DNA from: Candidatus Thiodiazotropha sp. (ex Monitilora ramsayi)
GTDB lineage: Bacteria; Pseudomonadota; Gammaproteobacteria; Chromatiales; Chromatiaceae
Length of the DNA: 62,482 nt
Direction: 5' to 3'
NCBI GenBank assembly: GCA_025655575.1
Contig: JAHXIP010000011.1
Location: 1 to 62,482 of the forward strand
Shown here: piece by piece, positions 33,849 to 43,728 of the stretch
Layout of the letters: the number at the start of each line of letters is the position of its first letter
How positions within the stretch are numbered: the stretch's first letter is position 1
The notes under the pieces: model-generated
Told to the model about the DNA's origin: nothing
Database searches by the model: none
What the model saw: only the letters and a program-made list of their open reading frames with translations
Made by a program: the position numbers and the translations under genes

Positions 33849-34856
33849 ATGCAAGACAGCCATATCTCCCTCGCCCATGGTAATGGCGGGCGTTTCATGC
33901 GGGAGTTGATCGAAGAACTCTTTGCACGCTACCTGAGCAATCCCAATCTTGATGTTCAGGCAGATGCCGTCCACCTCCCGATCAACCCAAAGGGTGAGCT
34001 CCTGTTCACTACAGACGGTTTCACGGTCCAGCCCCTGGAGTTTCCCGGTGGTAATATCGGCTCACTGGCGGTACACGGCACCACCAATGATCTGGCAGTC
34101 AGTGGCGCCACCCCCCAATACCTCAGCCTCAATGCCTTTATTGAAGAGGGATTTGAGGTCAGCCAACTGGAACGTATCATCCAGGGCATTGCCGACGCGG
34201 CAAAGGCGATTGACGTACAGGTCGTGGCTGGAGACACCAAAGTCGTTCGCCGTGGTGAGGGGGGAGGCATCTATCTGGCGACCACGGGTATAGGACTGCG
34301 TCAGCCTGGGCTTCGACTGGGTCTCAATAAAATCCAACCCGGAGACCAGCTGCTTGTCAGCGGACCGGTCGGAGACCATGGCATTGCCGTCATGCTGGCC
34401 AGAGAGCAGTTCGGCCTGCGGGGTGACTTACTCTCCGATGCTGGCAGCGTCCTCGCTCTCACCCAGCCACTGCTCGACCTGCCTGGTCTTCGATTTATGC
34501 GGGACCCCACCCGGGGAGGACTGGCAACTGTGGCCCACGAGATCAGCCGGGCCACCGGCTATCAGGTACAGCTCTCCCAGACCGCTATCCCCATTCGGGA
34601 GCCGGTCATCTCAGTGTGTGAGATGCTGGGCTACGATCCGCTCTATCTCGCCTGCGAAGGCCGTGTAGTGGCGGTTGTTGAGCCGGGCGATACAGAGACA
34701 GTTCTGCAACGCTGGCAAGATCTGCCTGAGGGAGAGTCGGCGGCCTTGATCGGGACGATTACGGCGGATGATACCTATGTGGTGCTACAGACAGAACTGG
34801 GAGGTGCCCGCATTCTGGAAGAGTTGGAGGACGATCCTCTGCCCCGTATCTGTTGA
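33849..34856 (+). CDS. hypE: Hydrogenase maturation protein HypE
   Basis: A 335-residue HypE. This enzyme dehydrates the carbamoylated C-terminal Cys to make the CN ligands of NiFe hydrogenase. Landmarks are SHISLAHGNGGRFMRELI, LLFTTDGFTVQPLEFPGGNIGSLAVHGTTNDLAVSGATP, and VVAGDTKVVRRGEGGGIY, which form the ATP-binding PurM-like fold, and the essential C-terminal PRIC. HypE usually sits with hypA-D and hypF; here it is alone between a terminator and the convergent sppA gene. Either the other hyp genes are elsewhere or only this gene was moved here. Confidence 0.94.
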   Translation: MQDSHISLAHGNGGRFMRELIEELFARYLSNPNLDVQADAVHLPINPKGELLFTTDGFTVQPLEFPGGNIGSLAVHGTTNDLAVSGATPQYLSLNAFIEEGFEVSQLERIIQGIADAAKAIDVQVVAGDTKVVRRGEGGGIYLATTGIGLRQPGLRLGLNKIQPGDQLLVSGPVGDHGIAVMLAREQFGLRGDLLSDAGSVLALTQPLLDLPGLRFMRDPTRGGLATVAHEISRATGYQVQLSQTAIPIREPVISVCEMLGYDPLYLACEGRVVAVVEPGDTETVLQRWQDLPEGESAALIGTITADDTYVVLQTELGGARILEELEDDPLPRIC

Positions 34857-34862
34857 GCAGAT

Positions 34863-34878
34863 CGGGGCGACAGCCCCG
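34863..34878. terminator. Hairpin between convergent hypE and sppA
   Basis: CGGGGC-GACA-GCCCCG, a six-base GC stem with a four-base loop, directly after the hypE stop and 11 bases before the sppA end. No T-run is seen on either strand, so it is a weak or Rho-dependent terminator candidate serving both genes. Confidence 0.5.
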
Positions 34879-34889
34879 GCCACACGACA

Positions 34890-35879
34890 CTACTGAATCT
34901 GCCACCCGTTACTGAGACCACTGATTTGACCCAACATGCTGGCGGCACCCGCTCCCAGACGTTTGGCAAAACGATCCCAGAACTCCTCTTCTACAGTGAA
35001 GTCGACAATCTCTTCCGCTTTGATCACCTCTCTGGCCACGTAGCTACTACTACCGAATTCGTCGACCAAGCCCAGACGCTTGGCTTCCTCTCCACTCCAG
35101 AAAAGGCCACTAAAGATTTGAGGATTCTCCTCATCTTTCAGGCGATCACCCCGTCCCTCCTTGACCGTATCGATGAACTGCTGATGCAGTTCCCCCAACA
35201 TACCCTGAATATAGGCCTCATGGTCTTTGTTCAGGGGGGTGAATGGGTCGAGAATGCCCTTGTTCTCACCGGCTGTCATGAGGCGTCTTTCGATACCCAG
35301 ATTCTCCATCCCTTCGACAAATCCGAAACCGTTGATCAAAACACCGATGGAACCCACCACGCTCCCCTCGTCTGCATAAATTTTGTCAGCCGCTGCCGCA
35401 ATGTAGTAACCGCCTGAAGCACAGATATCCACCGCTACCGCATACACCGGTATATCGGGATACGCCTCTTTCAGCCGGACGATTTCGCGGTTGATGTAGC
35501 GGGACTGTACCGGACTACCGCCCGGTGTATTCATGCGCAGGATCACACCTTTGGTCTTCTCATCTTCAAATGCATTACGCAGACCGGTGATCACTTTATC
35601 CGCACTGGCCTTAGTCTCAGATGAGATAAGGCCTTCCACCTGCACCAGCGCTGTATGCTCCTTGGCTACGGTTTGGCTCATCTTCATATCATCAGACCAG
35701 ACAAGGAGACCCAGAATCAGGAACAGATAACCGAAGGTCAGAAACTTGAAGAAGATGCCCCAGCGTCGGCTGCGGCGTTTCTCATCAACGGTAGCCATTA
35801 GCATCTCATGCAGGAGATTGCGCTCCCAACGGGTGGGCTCGGATTGGTTACGTGGTTCATTTGTATTTAGATCTGACAT
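34890..35879 (-). CDS. sppA: Signal peptide peptidase SppA (short type, S49)
   Basis: A 329-residue inner-membrane serine protease that degrades cleaved signal peptides. A single helix lies at about residues 40-62 with a cytoplasmic N-terminus. The catalytic Ser is in VDICASGGYYIAAAADKIYADEGSVVGSIGVL and the general-base Lys is in GENKGILDPFTPLNKDH, the Ser-Lys pair of SppA/SohB enzymes. Upstream TPGGSPVQS is the substrate-binding strand. It sits 35 bases downstream of a HAD phosphatase gene on the same strand. Confidence 0.92.
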   Translation of the reverse strand: MSDLNTNEPRNQSEPTRWERNLLHEMLMATVDEKRRSRRWGIFFKFLTFGYLFLILGLLVWSDDMKMSQTVAKEHTALVQVEGLISSETKASADKVITGLRNAFEDEKTKGVILRMNTPGGSPVQSRYINREIVRLKEAYPDIPVYAVAVDICASGGYYIAAAADKIYADEGSVVGSIGVLINGFGFVEGMENLGIERRLMTAGENKGILDPFTPLNKDHEAYIQGMLGELHQQFIDTVKEGRGDRLKDEENPQIFSGLFWSGEEAKRLGLVDEFGSSSYVAREVIKAEEIVDFTVEEEFWDRFAKRLGAGAASMLGQISGLSNGWQIQ

Positions 35880-35914
35880 GATAAATCCATTTCAACCTAT
35901 TGATTTAATAATAA

Positions 35915-36580
35915 CTATTGTGCTTTCGCATGTCTGCGGGTAAGCCATGTGGGGATTTCAGTCACCTGATGAAGACAATCCAGCGGCTTGTACTGGAGCA
36001 GACGCGCCTGGCTATGTACACCATAGGTCACCCCCAAAGCAGGCATATTCGCATTGGCAGCCATCTGTAGATCATATTCGGTATCACCAATCATCAGCGC
36101 CTGTCTGGGCATGACACCCATTTGATCGATGATCTGATGCAGCATCTCCGGATGGGGCTTGGAAAAGGTCTCGTCGGCACAGCGGGTGGTATGAAAGAAA
36201 CGGTGCAGTTCAGTGGTTTCAAGGGCATGGTTCAAACCGGTGCGGCCTTTGCCTGTAGCCACGGCCAAGAGATAGCCTTCATCATGCAAACCCTCGATAA
36301 CCTCTCTGGCCCCCTCAAAGAGTTCAGAGGGCGCCTCGTTTGAGGTAAAGAAGTGCGAACGATAGCGCTCCGCAACTTCCAGGTGCAGATTGTCCCCGGC
36401 ATCCGGAAAGAGGGCATGGACTGCCTCACGCAAGCCGAGACCGATAATATTTCTTATCGCCTCGCGTCCCGGTGACTTCAGGCCAAGGTCCTTCACTGCC
36501 GCCTCGACACAAGCGACAATTCGGGCCTCTGAATCCATCAAAGTCCCATCCCAATCAAATATTAACAGCTCAAACTTCAT
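35915..36580 (-). CDS. HAD-superfamily phosphatase, phosphoglycolate phosphatase-like
   Basis: A 221-residue subclass IA HAD hydrolase. Motif I is DWDGTLMDSE (residues 9-18), followed by the helical cap (about 20-90), motif II/III around LLAVATGKGRTG, and motif IV MIGDTEYDLQMAANA. The gene overlaps the end of rluC by 11 bases and shares this arrangement with many gammaproteobacteria, where the protein is annotated as a Gph-like phosphatase of unclear substrate. Confidence 0.88.
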   Translation of the reverse strand: MKFELLIFDWDGTLMDSEARIVACVEAAVKDLGLKSPGREAIRNIIGLGLREAVHALFPDAGDNLHLEVAERYRSHFFTSNEAPSELFEGAREVIEGLHDEGYLLAVATGKGRTGLNHALETTELHRFFHTTRCADETFSKPHPEMLHQIIDQMGVMPRQALMIGDTEYDLQMAANANMPALGVTYGVHSQARLLQYKPLDCLHQVTEIPTWLTRRHAKAQ

Positions 36581-37532
36581 TGAATTTCTTTAATTTGTTC
36601 AGGACCCGTTCCAACTCACCCGGTAATGGCGCCTCGATAACAGTATCCCGCTTATCTCCCGGCCAGCGAAAGCGAATTTTGTGCGCATGCAAAAAGAGCC
36701 TTTTCAGGCCTATGGAGCGCATCTTTTTATTTTCAGCTTCATTGCCGTATTTTGTGTCTCCCAATACTGGCGAGCCAAGCCAGGCACTATGGACACGAAT
36801 CTGATGCGTTCGACCCGTCACCAGTTCCACCTCTGCCAGCGTTGCCTCCGCATATCTTGTCAGCCTTCTGAATCGGGTCTCTGCCGATTTGCCTTCGGGA
36901 TCCACACGAACCACCCGCTCTCCCCCCTGCAGGGTATTCTTTTTCAGTGGCACATCGACTGTTTTCGCACCTTTACGCCAACTCCCAGCAAGCAGGGTAA
37001 GATACCGTTTATCGACTCGATTTTGTCGTATGAGTTCATGCAATGTGCGTAATGCTGCAGGTTTTTTACTGATCATCAGGCAGCCGGAAGTATCACGGTC
37101 CAGCCTGTGCACCAATTCCAGCCTGGTATCCTTCGGTCTGATCGATCTTAAGGTCTCGATGACACCTGAACTCAGCCCACTACCGCCATGCACAGCCATC
37201 CCAGATGGCTTGTTGAGAACCAGCAAGCGCTCGTCTTCGAACAATATTGTGCCATCCAGCTGTGCCTGCAGCTTTTTTGAAGGCTGACTGGGCGCCGAGA
37301 TATCCATCCGAATGGGAGGAATACGTACGCGATCACCCGTCTGTAAGCGATATGTCGCTTTGATTCGCCCTTTATTGACCCGTACCTCCCCTTTCCGCAA
37401 TATCCGATAAATATGGCTCCTGGGCACCCCTTTCAGGTGCCGCATGAGGAAATTATCTATTCTTTGCCCCATGTCATCCTGAGCCACGTCCAGAAATGTG
37501 ACTGATGGAGAAATCTTTTTTGATTCTGACAT
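36570..37532 (-). CDS. rluC: 23S rRNA pseudouridine synthase RluC
   Basis: A 320-residue RluA-family enzyme. An S4 RNA-binding domain (GQRIDNFLMRHLKGVPRSHIYRILRKGEVRVN) covers about residues 22-80. The catalytic domain carries VLNKPSGMAVHGGSG and the active-site motif LELVHRLDRDTSGCLMI, in which the first Asp of RLDRDTSG makes the uridine adduct. It modifies U955, U2504 and U2580 in the 23S rRNA of Escherichia coli. The divergent rne gene is a conserved neighbour in gammaproteobacteria. Confidence 0.94.
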   Translation of the reverse strand: MSESKKISPSVTFLDVAQDDMGQRIDNFLMRHLKGVPRSHIYRILRKGEVRVNKGRIKATYRLQTGDRVRIPPIRMDISAPSQPSKKLQAQLDGTILFEDERLLVLNKPSGMAVHGGSGLSSGVIETLRSIRPKDTRLELVHRLDRDTSGCLMISKKPAALRTLHELIRQNRVDKRYLTLLAGSWRKGAKTVDVPLKKNTLQGGERVVRVDPEGKSAETRFRRLTRYAEATLAEVELVTGRTHQIRVHSAWLGSPVLGDTKYGNEAENKKMRSIGLKRLFLHAHKIRFRWPGDKRDTVIEAPLPGELERVLNKLKKFNEV

Positions 37533-38077
37533 TTAGGTCCAATTTATTTCGGTTGTAACATTGATGTCACGGGTGAAGATTGCTATATTCGCAAGCGGAT
37601 TTCCGATATCGGCGAAGCTATCATTTTCTCAACGCCGGTATCTGCGCGGCACTCGGCAAACAGCGGCTTATACTTTCATCACAGCGCAGCTTGTCAACTG
37701 TCCAAGCGCAACGGTGCCCTTCGGGCCTGGCTCTCAAACTGAAGCCTTGCAGTCGCGCCAAAGCAAATCATCAGCGAGACCCTAACTTCAGGTTTTCGCC
37801 ACGACATCGAAACCCGGCAGTCTAAATCAGACTGTGCGTATCGGTTTCCCTTGCTTTGTGCGCCTTCAAGTCCAGGTATCAGCAGACCCCGAGCGGCGAA
37901 CTTTAACAGTTTTTCAACTGACCGAGCCAGTTTTCTGAGTTGGCGTCAAACCTGACCAACAGGTTTGCGCAAAGGCACTCTGTTGCAGCTTCAGCAGGCG
38001 ATTAACGCCTAGTAGCCCAACAAATACTTGTCTGCCAAACCAGAATCAGTGGACGTGCCGGTTGACTGGATAATTTA
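37533..38077 (+). promoter_or_regulatory. rluC-rne divergent region and structured rne 5' leader
   Basis: About 540 bases without a gene. Three hairpins face rne: CAGTCT-AGACTG with a five-base loop (37818-37834), CAAACCTG-CAGGTTTG with a five-base loop (37947-37967) and AGGCG-CGCCT with a five-base loop (37996-38010). A long structured leader that feeds back on RNase E level is known for rne in enterobacteria, so these may serve autoregulation. No promoter element was identified with confidence. Confidence 0.55.
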
Positions 38078-40891
38078 ATGAAAAGAATGCTGATTAACGC
38101 AACTCAGCCAGAAGAGTTGCGTGTTGCTATCGTTGATGGCCAAAAACTATTCAACCTGGATATCGAGATTCCCGGCCGGGAACAGAAAAAAGCCAACATC
38201 TATAAAGGCCGCATTACCCGGGTCGAGCCCAGCCTCGAGGCTGCCTTTGTCGAGTACGGCTCCGAACGCCATGGTTTTCTTCCGCTGAAGGAGATCTCTC
38301 GCAGTTACTACTCAGATCAGGCAAAGGCCTCAGGCGGACGCGTCAACATCCAGGATGCCATCAAAGAAGGCAAGGAAGTTATCGTTCAGGTCGAGAAAGA
38401 GGAACGTGGCAACAAAGGGGCAGCCCTGACCACATTCATCTCCCTGGCAGGACGCTATCTGGTATTGATGCCGAATAATCCCCGGGCTGGCGGCGTCTCT
38501 CGCAGAATCGAGGGTCAGGATCGCACTGAACTTCGCGAAGCCATGAGCGAACTGCAGATACCCGAAGATATGGGCCTGATCGTACGCACCGCCGGTGTGG
38601 GAAAAAATGCCGAAGAACTGCAGTGGGATCTGGATTATCTGATACAGCTCTGGCAGGCCATCGAACACTCGGCCGAGAAACCCTCGCCCTTCCTGATCTA
38701 CCAGGAGAGTAACGTTATCATCCGTTCGATCCGCGACTATCTGCGGGCGGATATCGGAGAGATCGTAATAGATGATGCTGAGGTCTTCTCTCAAGCCGAA
38801 CGCTTTATCGCACAGGTCATGCCACAGTACAGCAAAAAGCTGCGCCACTACGATGATGAAGTCCCCCTCTTCAGCCGCTATCAGATCGAAAGTCAGATCG
38901 AGTCGGCATTTCAGCGCGAAGTGACCCTGCCCTCCGGCGGCGCCATCGTCATCGATCACACCGAGGCGCTGACCTCCATCGATATCAACTCTGCACGGGC
39001 GACCAAAGGTGCTGACATCGAAGAGACGGCGCTCAATACCAACCTGGAAGCCTCTGACGAGATTGCACGCCAACTGCGTCTGCGGGATCTTGGCGGCCTG
39101 TTCGTCATCGACTTCATCGACATGACGCCCTCGCGTAATCAGCGCGAGGTGGAGAATCGCCTGAAAGATGCGCTCAAGCAGGATAGAGCCCGTGTGCAGA
39201 TCGGCCGTATCTCCCGCTTCGGCCTGCTGGAGATGTCCAGGCAGCGCCTGCGGCCCTCTCTGGGTGAAGCCAGTGAGCAGGCATGTCCCCGCTGTAACGG
39301 TCACGGCACTGTCCGTGGCGTTGAATCCCTCTCCCTCTCGGTGCTGCGCATCATTGAGGAAGATGCCATGAAAGAGAATACCGGGCGTATCATGGCGCAA
39401 TTGCCGGTAGATATGGCAACTTTTCTGCTCAATGAGAAACGCCAATCGATACACGATATCGAAAAGCGTCAGTCCATTGAAGTCGTGCTGATTCCGAACA
39501 GCCGTTATGAGACCCCCAACTACACCATCGAGCGTGTGCGTGTCAGCGAGATACCCGCTGATCAAGCGGGTCAGTCAAGCTATCAGATGGTCAGTGAAGA
39601 GATGGAGCAGGCCCCTGATTTTGCCAAGACCAATCAACCCAAGGCGGAGAGACCGGCTGTCAAGGCGATCGCTCCCACAACACCGGCACCTCAACGTGCG
39701 GCTCAACCGGAAGCGGGAAGCACCAATGAGGATAGCGGTTTTCTGAAGAAGTTCTTTACCTCAATTTTCTCACCGAAATCAGAGAGTCCTGCCAAACAAG
39801 AAGCGGAAGCCGAATCTTCGCCAAGCTCTGAGAAGAGACCCCGTCGTGCAAACAGCGGCAACCGAAAAACCCAAGGCAGCGGTTCACGTAGTAACGCCAG
39901 ACGTGGCGGCCGTTCAGACAACCGAAACAAAGACAACGCGGGTGGCCGGGGCCGTAAACCGGCAGAGCAAAAAAAGGCGGAGCCCAGGCCTCAGCAGGGA
40001 CAGGGAACCCCCGGTACTGATGAAAAGGGTGATGCTCCCAAACCAAAGGGTTCTCGTAGAGGACGCCGCGGTGGACGCAGGCGTCGTTCCAACGCCGGTA
40101 CAGAGAACAAGGCTGTTGAGAATGGTACTGAGCAGAGCCCAGTCAATGCCAATGCGCCGGATAAAAAGCGTGAGTCCGAACCAGCACCCAAGCCCAGGCA
40201 GCAAAGAAAACCACGTGCACCCAGAAGCGAATCATCCACTGAGGACCGTGGGGCAAAGACGGACAAATCGACTCAGGTGACAACTTCAGAGCGACCGCCG
40301 GAAAGGCCCAGGCAGGAGGACACAACCAAACCTCAAGCCAAGGCACAGCCCAAGCGTGAAGATCGTCCATCTGAGACACCGGTCATCACAAAACAGGAAA
40401 AGCCTGACTTGCCTAAGCAGGCCGCAAAAGAAAGTTTAGGCTCCGATACTTCTAAGCCTGCAAAGACAGCAATAGCAACCGATACCCCTCGGCCATCGAC
40501 TGCTGATAGTACGCCGACCCCGGCTCCCGCTCCGGTCAAGTCAGATAAATCAGTCAATCCGAAACCCAGGCCTGCTGCGTCGGTCGATAAGCCAGCAGAA
40601 GCGAAATCTAAGCCGACTGCTCCAGTCGATAAGCCAGCTGAGCAGAAATCCAAACCTGCTGCCCCGGTCGATAAGCCAGCACCAGTAAAATTGCAGCAGA
40701 TAGAAACCAAGCCAAGGGTTTCCAAACCTGAAGCAAAACCTGCGTCAATGGAAGCTGAAATGCGTAAACCGGTTACTGAAAAGAAGCCAGCAAAAAAACC
40801 TCAGGCACCTGTTGCATCGGCTGAAAGTAAGAAAGCCCCGGTAGAATCCACTGCCAGCACAAAGGTCGTTTCGACTGACAGCAGCGAATAA
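38078..40891 (+). CDS. rne: Ribonuclease E
   Basis: A 937-residue endoribonuclease and degradosome scaffold. The catalytic half (about 1-520) has the [24 protein letters not shown] start, an S1 domain (about 35-130), metal-binding Asp residues in [10 protein letters not shown] and [11 protein letters not shown], and the Zn-link CPRCNGHGT. The remainder (about 530-937) is low-complexity and unstructured: an Arg-rich RNA-binding stretch ([13 protein letters not shown]) and Pro/Lys-rich repeats such as [14 protein letters not shown]. The C-terminal part carries the partner-binding sites in other species but is not conserved in sequence. Its upstream leader has hairpins that may mediate self-control. 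Confidence 0.96.
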   Translation: MKRMLINATQPEELRVAIVDGQKLFNLDIEIPGREQKKANIYKGRITRVEPSLEAAFVEYGSERHGFLPLKEISRSYYSDQAKASGGRVNIQDAIKEGKEVIVQVEKEERGNKGAALTTFISLAGRYLVLMPNNPRAGGVSRRIEGQDRTELREAMSELQIPEDMGLIVRTAGVGKNAEELQWDLDYLIQLWQAIEHSAEKPSPFLIYQESNVIIRSIRDYLRADIGEIVIDDAEVFSQAERFIAQVMPQYSKKLRHYDDEVPLFSRYQIESQIESAFQREVTLPSGGAIVIDHTEALTSIDINSARATKGADIEETALNTNLEASDEIARQLRLRDLGGLFVIDFIDMTPSRNQREVENRLKDALKQDRARVQIGRISRFGLLEMSRQRLRPSLGEASEQACPRCNGHGTVRGVESLSLSVLRIIEEDAMKENTGRIMAQLPVDMATFLLNEKRQSIHDIEKRQSIEVVLIPNSRYETPNYTIERVRVSEIPADQAGQSSYQMVSEEMEQAPDFAKTNQPKAERPAVKAIAPTTPAPQRAAQPEAGSTNEDSGFLKKFFTSIFSPKSESPAKQEAEAESSPSSEKRPRRANSGNRKTQGSGSRSNARRGGRSDNRNKDNAGGRGRKPAEQKKAEPRPQQGQGTPGTDEKGDAPKPKGSRRGRRGGRRRRSNAGTENKAVENGTEQSPVNANAPDKKRESEPAPKPRQQRKPRAPRSESSTEDRGAKTDKSTQVTTSERPPERPRQEDTTKPQAKAQPKREDRPSETPVITKQEKPDLPKQAAKESLGSDTSKPAKTAIATDTPRPSTADSTPTPAPAPVKSDKSVNPKPRPAASVDKPAEAKSKPTAPVDKPAEQKSKPAAPVDKPAPVKLQQIETKPRVSKPEAKPASMEAEMRKPVTEKKPAKKPQAPVASAESKKAPVESTASTKVVSTDSSE

Positions 40892-40907
40892 CCCAGGCTC
40901 TAATGCA

Positions 40908-40928
40908 CCCGCCCCGTAATGGGGCGGG
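40908..40928. terminator. Hairpin between convergent rne and the LMW phosphatase gene
   Basis: CCCGCCCC and GGGGCGGG pair over eight bases with a five-base loop. It lies 16 bases after the rne stop and just before the end of the convergent gene. No T-run follows on either strand. Confidence 0.6.
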
Positions 40929-40930
40929 GT

Positions 40931-41413
40931 TCAAACCTGATGATTTTCCCGGATATGTTGCAGTAGTCCGCGGGAAGCGTTTTCAACCAGATCAAACACC
41001 CGGTCGAATCCAGCCACGCCGCCGTAATAGGGATCAGGCACTTCATCTTCAGGTAAATGAGGTGCGAAATCGAGAAACAAATATAGCTTCTCTTCATAGC
41101 CCGATGGGCAGATGTCTTGTAGCTCGCTATAGTTCGACCGATCCATGGCAATCACATAATCAAATATTTCAAAATCCTCCGCCCTCGCCTTACGGGCTCG
41201 CAAATCGCTTAGATCCACGCCCCGCTTTGCAGCCGTCTCCCTCGCCCGACGATCCGGCGGTTCACCCACATGGTAAGCAATGGTGCCAGCAGAGTCGGTC
41301 TGAATTCTGTCATTCAGATCCTCACGCTCAACCAGGGATCGGAAGACACCATGGGCTGTGGGTGATCGGCAGATATTGCCCATGCAGACAAAAAGGACTG
41401 AGACTTGTTTCAT
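40931..41413 (-). CDS. Low-molecular-weight protein-tyrosine phosphatase
   Basis: A 160-residue LMW-PTP with an intact active site: VLFVCMGNICRSPTAHGVF contains the CX5R P-loop and the general-acid Asp is in DEVPDPYYGG near the C-terminus. Such enzymes dephosphorylate tyrosine kinases, often of exopolysaccharide systems (Wzb/Ptp), or have arsenate-reductase relatives. It is a useful contrast to the dead copy fused to PhoU at 24105. No kinase gene is next to it. It faces rne and follows the gsp operon. Confidence 0.93.
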   Translation of the reverse strand: MKQVSVLFVCMGNICRSPTAHGVFRSLVEREDLNDRIQTDSAGTIAYHVGEPPDRRARETAAKRGVDLSDLRARKARAEDFEIFDYVIAMDRSNYSELQDICPSGYEEKLYLFLDFAPHLPEDEVPDPYYGGVAGFDRVFDLVENASRGLLQHIRENHQV

Positions 41414-41453
41414 GTTCGTTTCGATAGTTGGGAGTAATTCGTATTGGAAGGAT

Positions 41454-42032
41454 TTACCTGGAGGATTTTCCAGCAGGTCGTCGCACGGGGCGGCGAAAGG
41501 GTAGCTTCTTATTGGGTTTCACCGCTTTAACAGGATCAATCTCCAATTTCAGAGTAGTCTCCTTGGCGCCTCTTTTGATCGTAACCTCATTTCGTTCGAC
41601 GGAAACGACTTTCCAGTCCTTGTGGCTCATTCCCTCGCGCAGGCGTAGTAATTCTTTGCTCTTCAGGTCTGTAATGACGGCCGTCTTGCTATCCGGCGTT
41701 ATCGCCACACCCTCGAGCTTGAGATTCAAAGGTATCCTCGGTGCAGTCGATGCTCTTTCGATCACAGGTTTCTCTGGTGGCACTCTGCCCTCGGCGAATA
41801 ATGGTCGTTGTGTAATCTCTGCGAAGCTGTTGATGGGCAGAGCCACAAAAGGTCGAGTGGGTGAATTCTTTTTGCCATCTTCACGCTTCGTGTTTTTCTG
41901 ATTGGAATCCGCCGGCGCTTCGCGAGTCATCAGAGGCTGCTTCCATGTTTGATAAAACAGACCGCCGAGCAGTCCGGAGGCCAGGATAAGTATCAGTGTC
42001 ATCCCGCTGACATAGGATCTGATACCTGTCAT
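41454..42032 (-). CDS. T2SS inner-membrane GspC-like protein, short form (GspN position)
   Basis: A 192-residue protein with one N-terminal helix (about 8-28) and a Lys/Asn-rich linker. Residues 95-170 match the HR domain of GspC: ALPRIPLNLKLEGVAITPDSKTAVIT-type strand, REGMSHKDWKVVSVERNEVTI and TTLKLE. HR domains contact the secretin periplasmic part. GspC is normally the first gene of the operon and about 270-300 residues; here a shorter copy ends the operon, overlapping gspM by four bases. There is no other gspC in the window, so this is likely the functional clamp protein. The C-terminus (RRPVRRPAGKSSR) is basic. Confidence 0.65.
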   Translation of the reverse strand: MTGIRSYVSGMTLILILASGLLGGLFYQTWKQPLMTREAPADSNQKNTKREDGKKNSPTRPFVALPINSFAEITQRPLFAEGRVPPEKPVIERASTAPRIPLNLKLEGVAITPDSKTAVITDLKSKELLRLREGMSHKDWKVVSVERNEVTIKRGAKETTLKLEIDPVKAVKPNKKLPFRRPVRRPAGKSSR

Positions 42033-42625
42033 GACTTTTCTCCTCTCATATAACCTGAGAGTTGAAAATCGATGTCCAGAAGCCGGAGGGCCTTGTTTAG
42101 CTCTTTGGTGGAAGGCAAACGTCGTCTTGCGACCTGTCGACTGCGGATGGTGAGGTCACTGATGAAGAGGTAAGGCTTTTGTGATTCCAGTGAGTGGAAG
42201 ATCGATAGCATATCTTCCAATGTACTTTTCATGCGAACTCTGATGACGACTCGGCTGAACCCCTCCTCCTCCGTGGTCTGTAATACCTGTGTGCTGAGTA
42301 TGTCTCCCTGCTTTCCTGCAATGAGCTGTTTGACCTTTCTTTGCAACTCCGCAGTGGCAAGTGATTCTGTTGCGCTCTGTAAATATCGCCTGTCGTTGCG
42401 TTGTGACTTTACCAATCGTTGATACTCCGACTGATACTGATCACCATGCATCGCCACACGTCGATATGTCTCGAGCTGGTTCGTCATTGAGGAAATCTGA
42501 TCGTCATAGTGACGATTCATCGACCAGACCGGTAGTGCAATTACAGTAACCAATAATGCCAGTGCCAGTAGCAGCAAGATAACCGCGAAGAATTTGCTCT
42601 GGTTACGTGTCAACCGAGAAATCAT
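42029..42625 (-). CDS. gspM: T2SS protein GspM
   Basis: A 198-residue bitopic inner-membrane protein. One helix lies at about residues 11-34 (FAVILLLLALALLVTVIALPVW), followed by a periplasmic coiled coil (about 40-90) and a ferredoxin-like C-terminal domain (SRVVIRVRMKSTLEDMLSIFHSLESQKPYLFISDLTIRSR). It partners GspL in the assembly platform. It overlaps gspL and the GspC-like gene by four bases each. Confidence 0.85.
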   Translation of the reverse strand: MISRLTRNQSKFFAVILLLLALALLVTVIALPVWSMNRHYDDQISSMTNQLETYRRVAMHGDQYQSEYQRLVKSQRNDRRYLQSATESLATAELQRKVKQLIAGKQGDILSTQVLQTTEEEGFSRVVIRVRMKSTLEDMLSIFHSLESQKPYLFISDLTIRSRQVARRRLPSTKELNKALRLLDIDFQLSGYMRGEKS

Positions 42626-43698
42626 TCAGCTGACTCCCCTGGCAACTCCATATCCGCTGAGATGTGAAAACGCTCCGTATTATTTTGTCTGTTTTGCGTC
42701 ACGGGTGATCTGAAGGAGACATTTTTGAACAGCGGGGAAGCATCGATCAAAGAGATGAGTGAGGCTGATGCGACGGACTGACCATGTAGATGTACCACAT
42801 CATTTCGCACTTCAAAATTACTGACCCAAGTATCATCAGGCACAACCAGCGTCAGTTCATTAAGAATCTGGAGCACCTGCAGAGAGCCTTTCTTCCTCTC
42901 CTCCAAAAACGTATTCTCAAGTTTCGCCTGATCGACTTTTGTTCTCAATTCCACAGCTTCCGCAGACTGCTTCTTATAATCGGCGACTTCCAGCTCCAGC
43001 GTCTTCGCATAGATGGACTTTTGCCAGACCGGCAAGGCAAGATTTGCCAGCAGCAATAAAAAAAAGATCAGCAATAGAAAATAGTTGATAAAACGAAAAC
43101 CCTTTTGTGGTTTCTCTCTTCTCTCGGGTGGCAGCAGATTAACCCTGTTGAAGACACCGTTATGTTCTTCGCAGGGTGATATGGCATTGATGACGATCTT
43201 ATTCTCATGCAAGACATCAAGTGCGTAGGTAAGCTTGTCGATCGGTGCAAGTATCAGCGTGACTTCGAGGGTTCTTGCCTGCTTATCCCGCCCACTAATG
43301 ACATAGTCGTAATAGACTTGGTCTGCTGTGAACGGTGTTTGCCTGTCCATCTCGAACGAGAGGACCTCCCACAGATTCTCCTCGGTTTCGATCGGTAGGG
43401 TGACTTTCTTTATCAGATATTTTTTCTTCTCCAGACAAAGTCGTATTTCACTGGCACCGGACAATACTCTTTTCTGATCCGGATCATTGAAGTCGATGCC
43501 ACTGAGAAAGTTACTGTGGACCTCTTCACCGGTCACTCCTTGATTGACCAGCCTCAAGGTCTTATCGGCATAGAAGAGTTGCAACGGCCGGCCATTGCGA
43601 AACAGTGAGAGCAGGGATTCCGGCATTAGCGACGTGAGTTCTTCTCCCCACCAGGTGAAAAAAACGCGTAGTTGGTAACTTATAGAGCTAACTGCCAT
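42622..43698 (-). CDS. gspL: T2SS protein GspL
   Basis: A 358-residue assembly-platform protein. The cytoplasmic actin-like domain (about 1-200) is the PilM-type fold that binds the ATPase GspE. One transmembrane helix (about 208-230, FRFINYFLLLIFFLLLLANLALPVW) leads to a coiled coil and a small periplasmic domain that meets GspM. The end of GspK lies 30 bases upstream. Length is close to that of short GspL proteins. Confidence 0.85.
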   Translation of the reverse strand: MAVSSISYQLRVFFTWWGEELTSLMPESLLSLFRNGRPLQLFYADKTLRLVNQGVTGEEVHSNFLSGIDFNDPDQKRVLSGASEIRLCLEKKKYLIKKVTLPIETEENLWEVLSFEMDRQTPFTADQVYYDYVISGRDKQARTLEVTLILAPIDKLTYALDVLHENKIVINAISPCEEHNGVFNRVNLLPPERREKPQKGFRFINYFLLLIFFLLLLANLALPVWQKSIYAKTLELEVADYKKQSAEAVELRTKVDQAKLENTFLEERKKGSLQVLQILNELTLVVPDDTWVSNFEVRNDVVHLHGQSVASASLISLIDASPLFKNVSFRSPVTQNRQNNTERFHISADMELPGESAE

Positions 43699-43728
43699 GA
43701 GGTATCTATGGGTATTCGCCGGTGCTGT

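Noticed and set aside
38330..39565. A 411-codon open frame on the strand opposite rne
   Set aside because: It is the antisense of the conserved RNase E catalytic domain, a common by-product of its codon use; there is no ribosome site and no recognisable domain.
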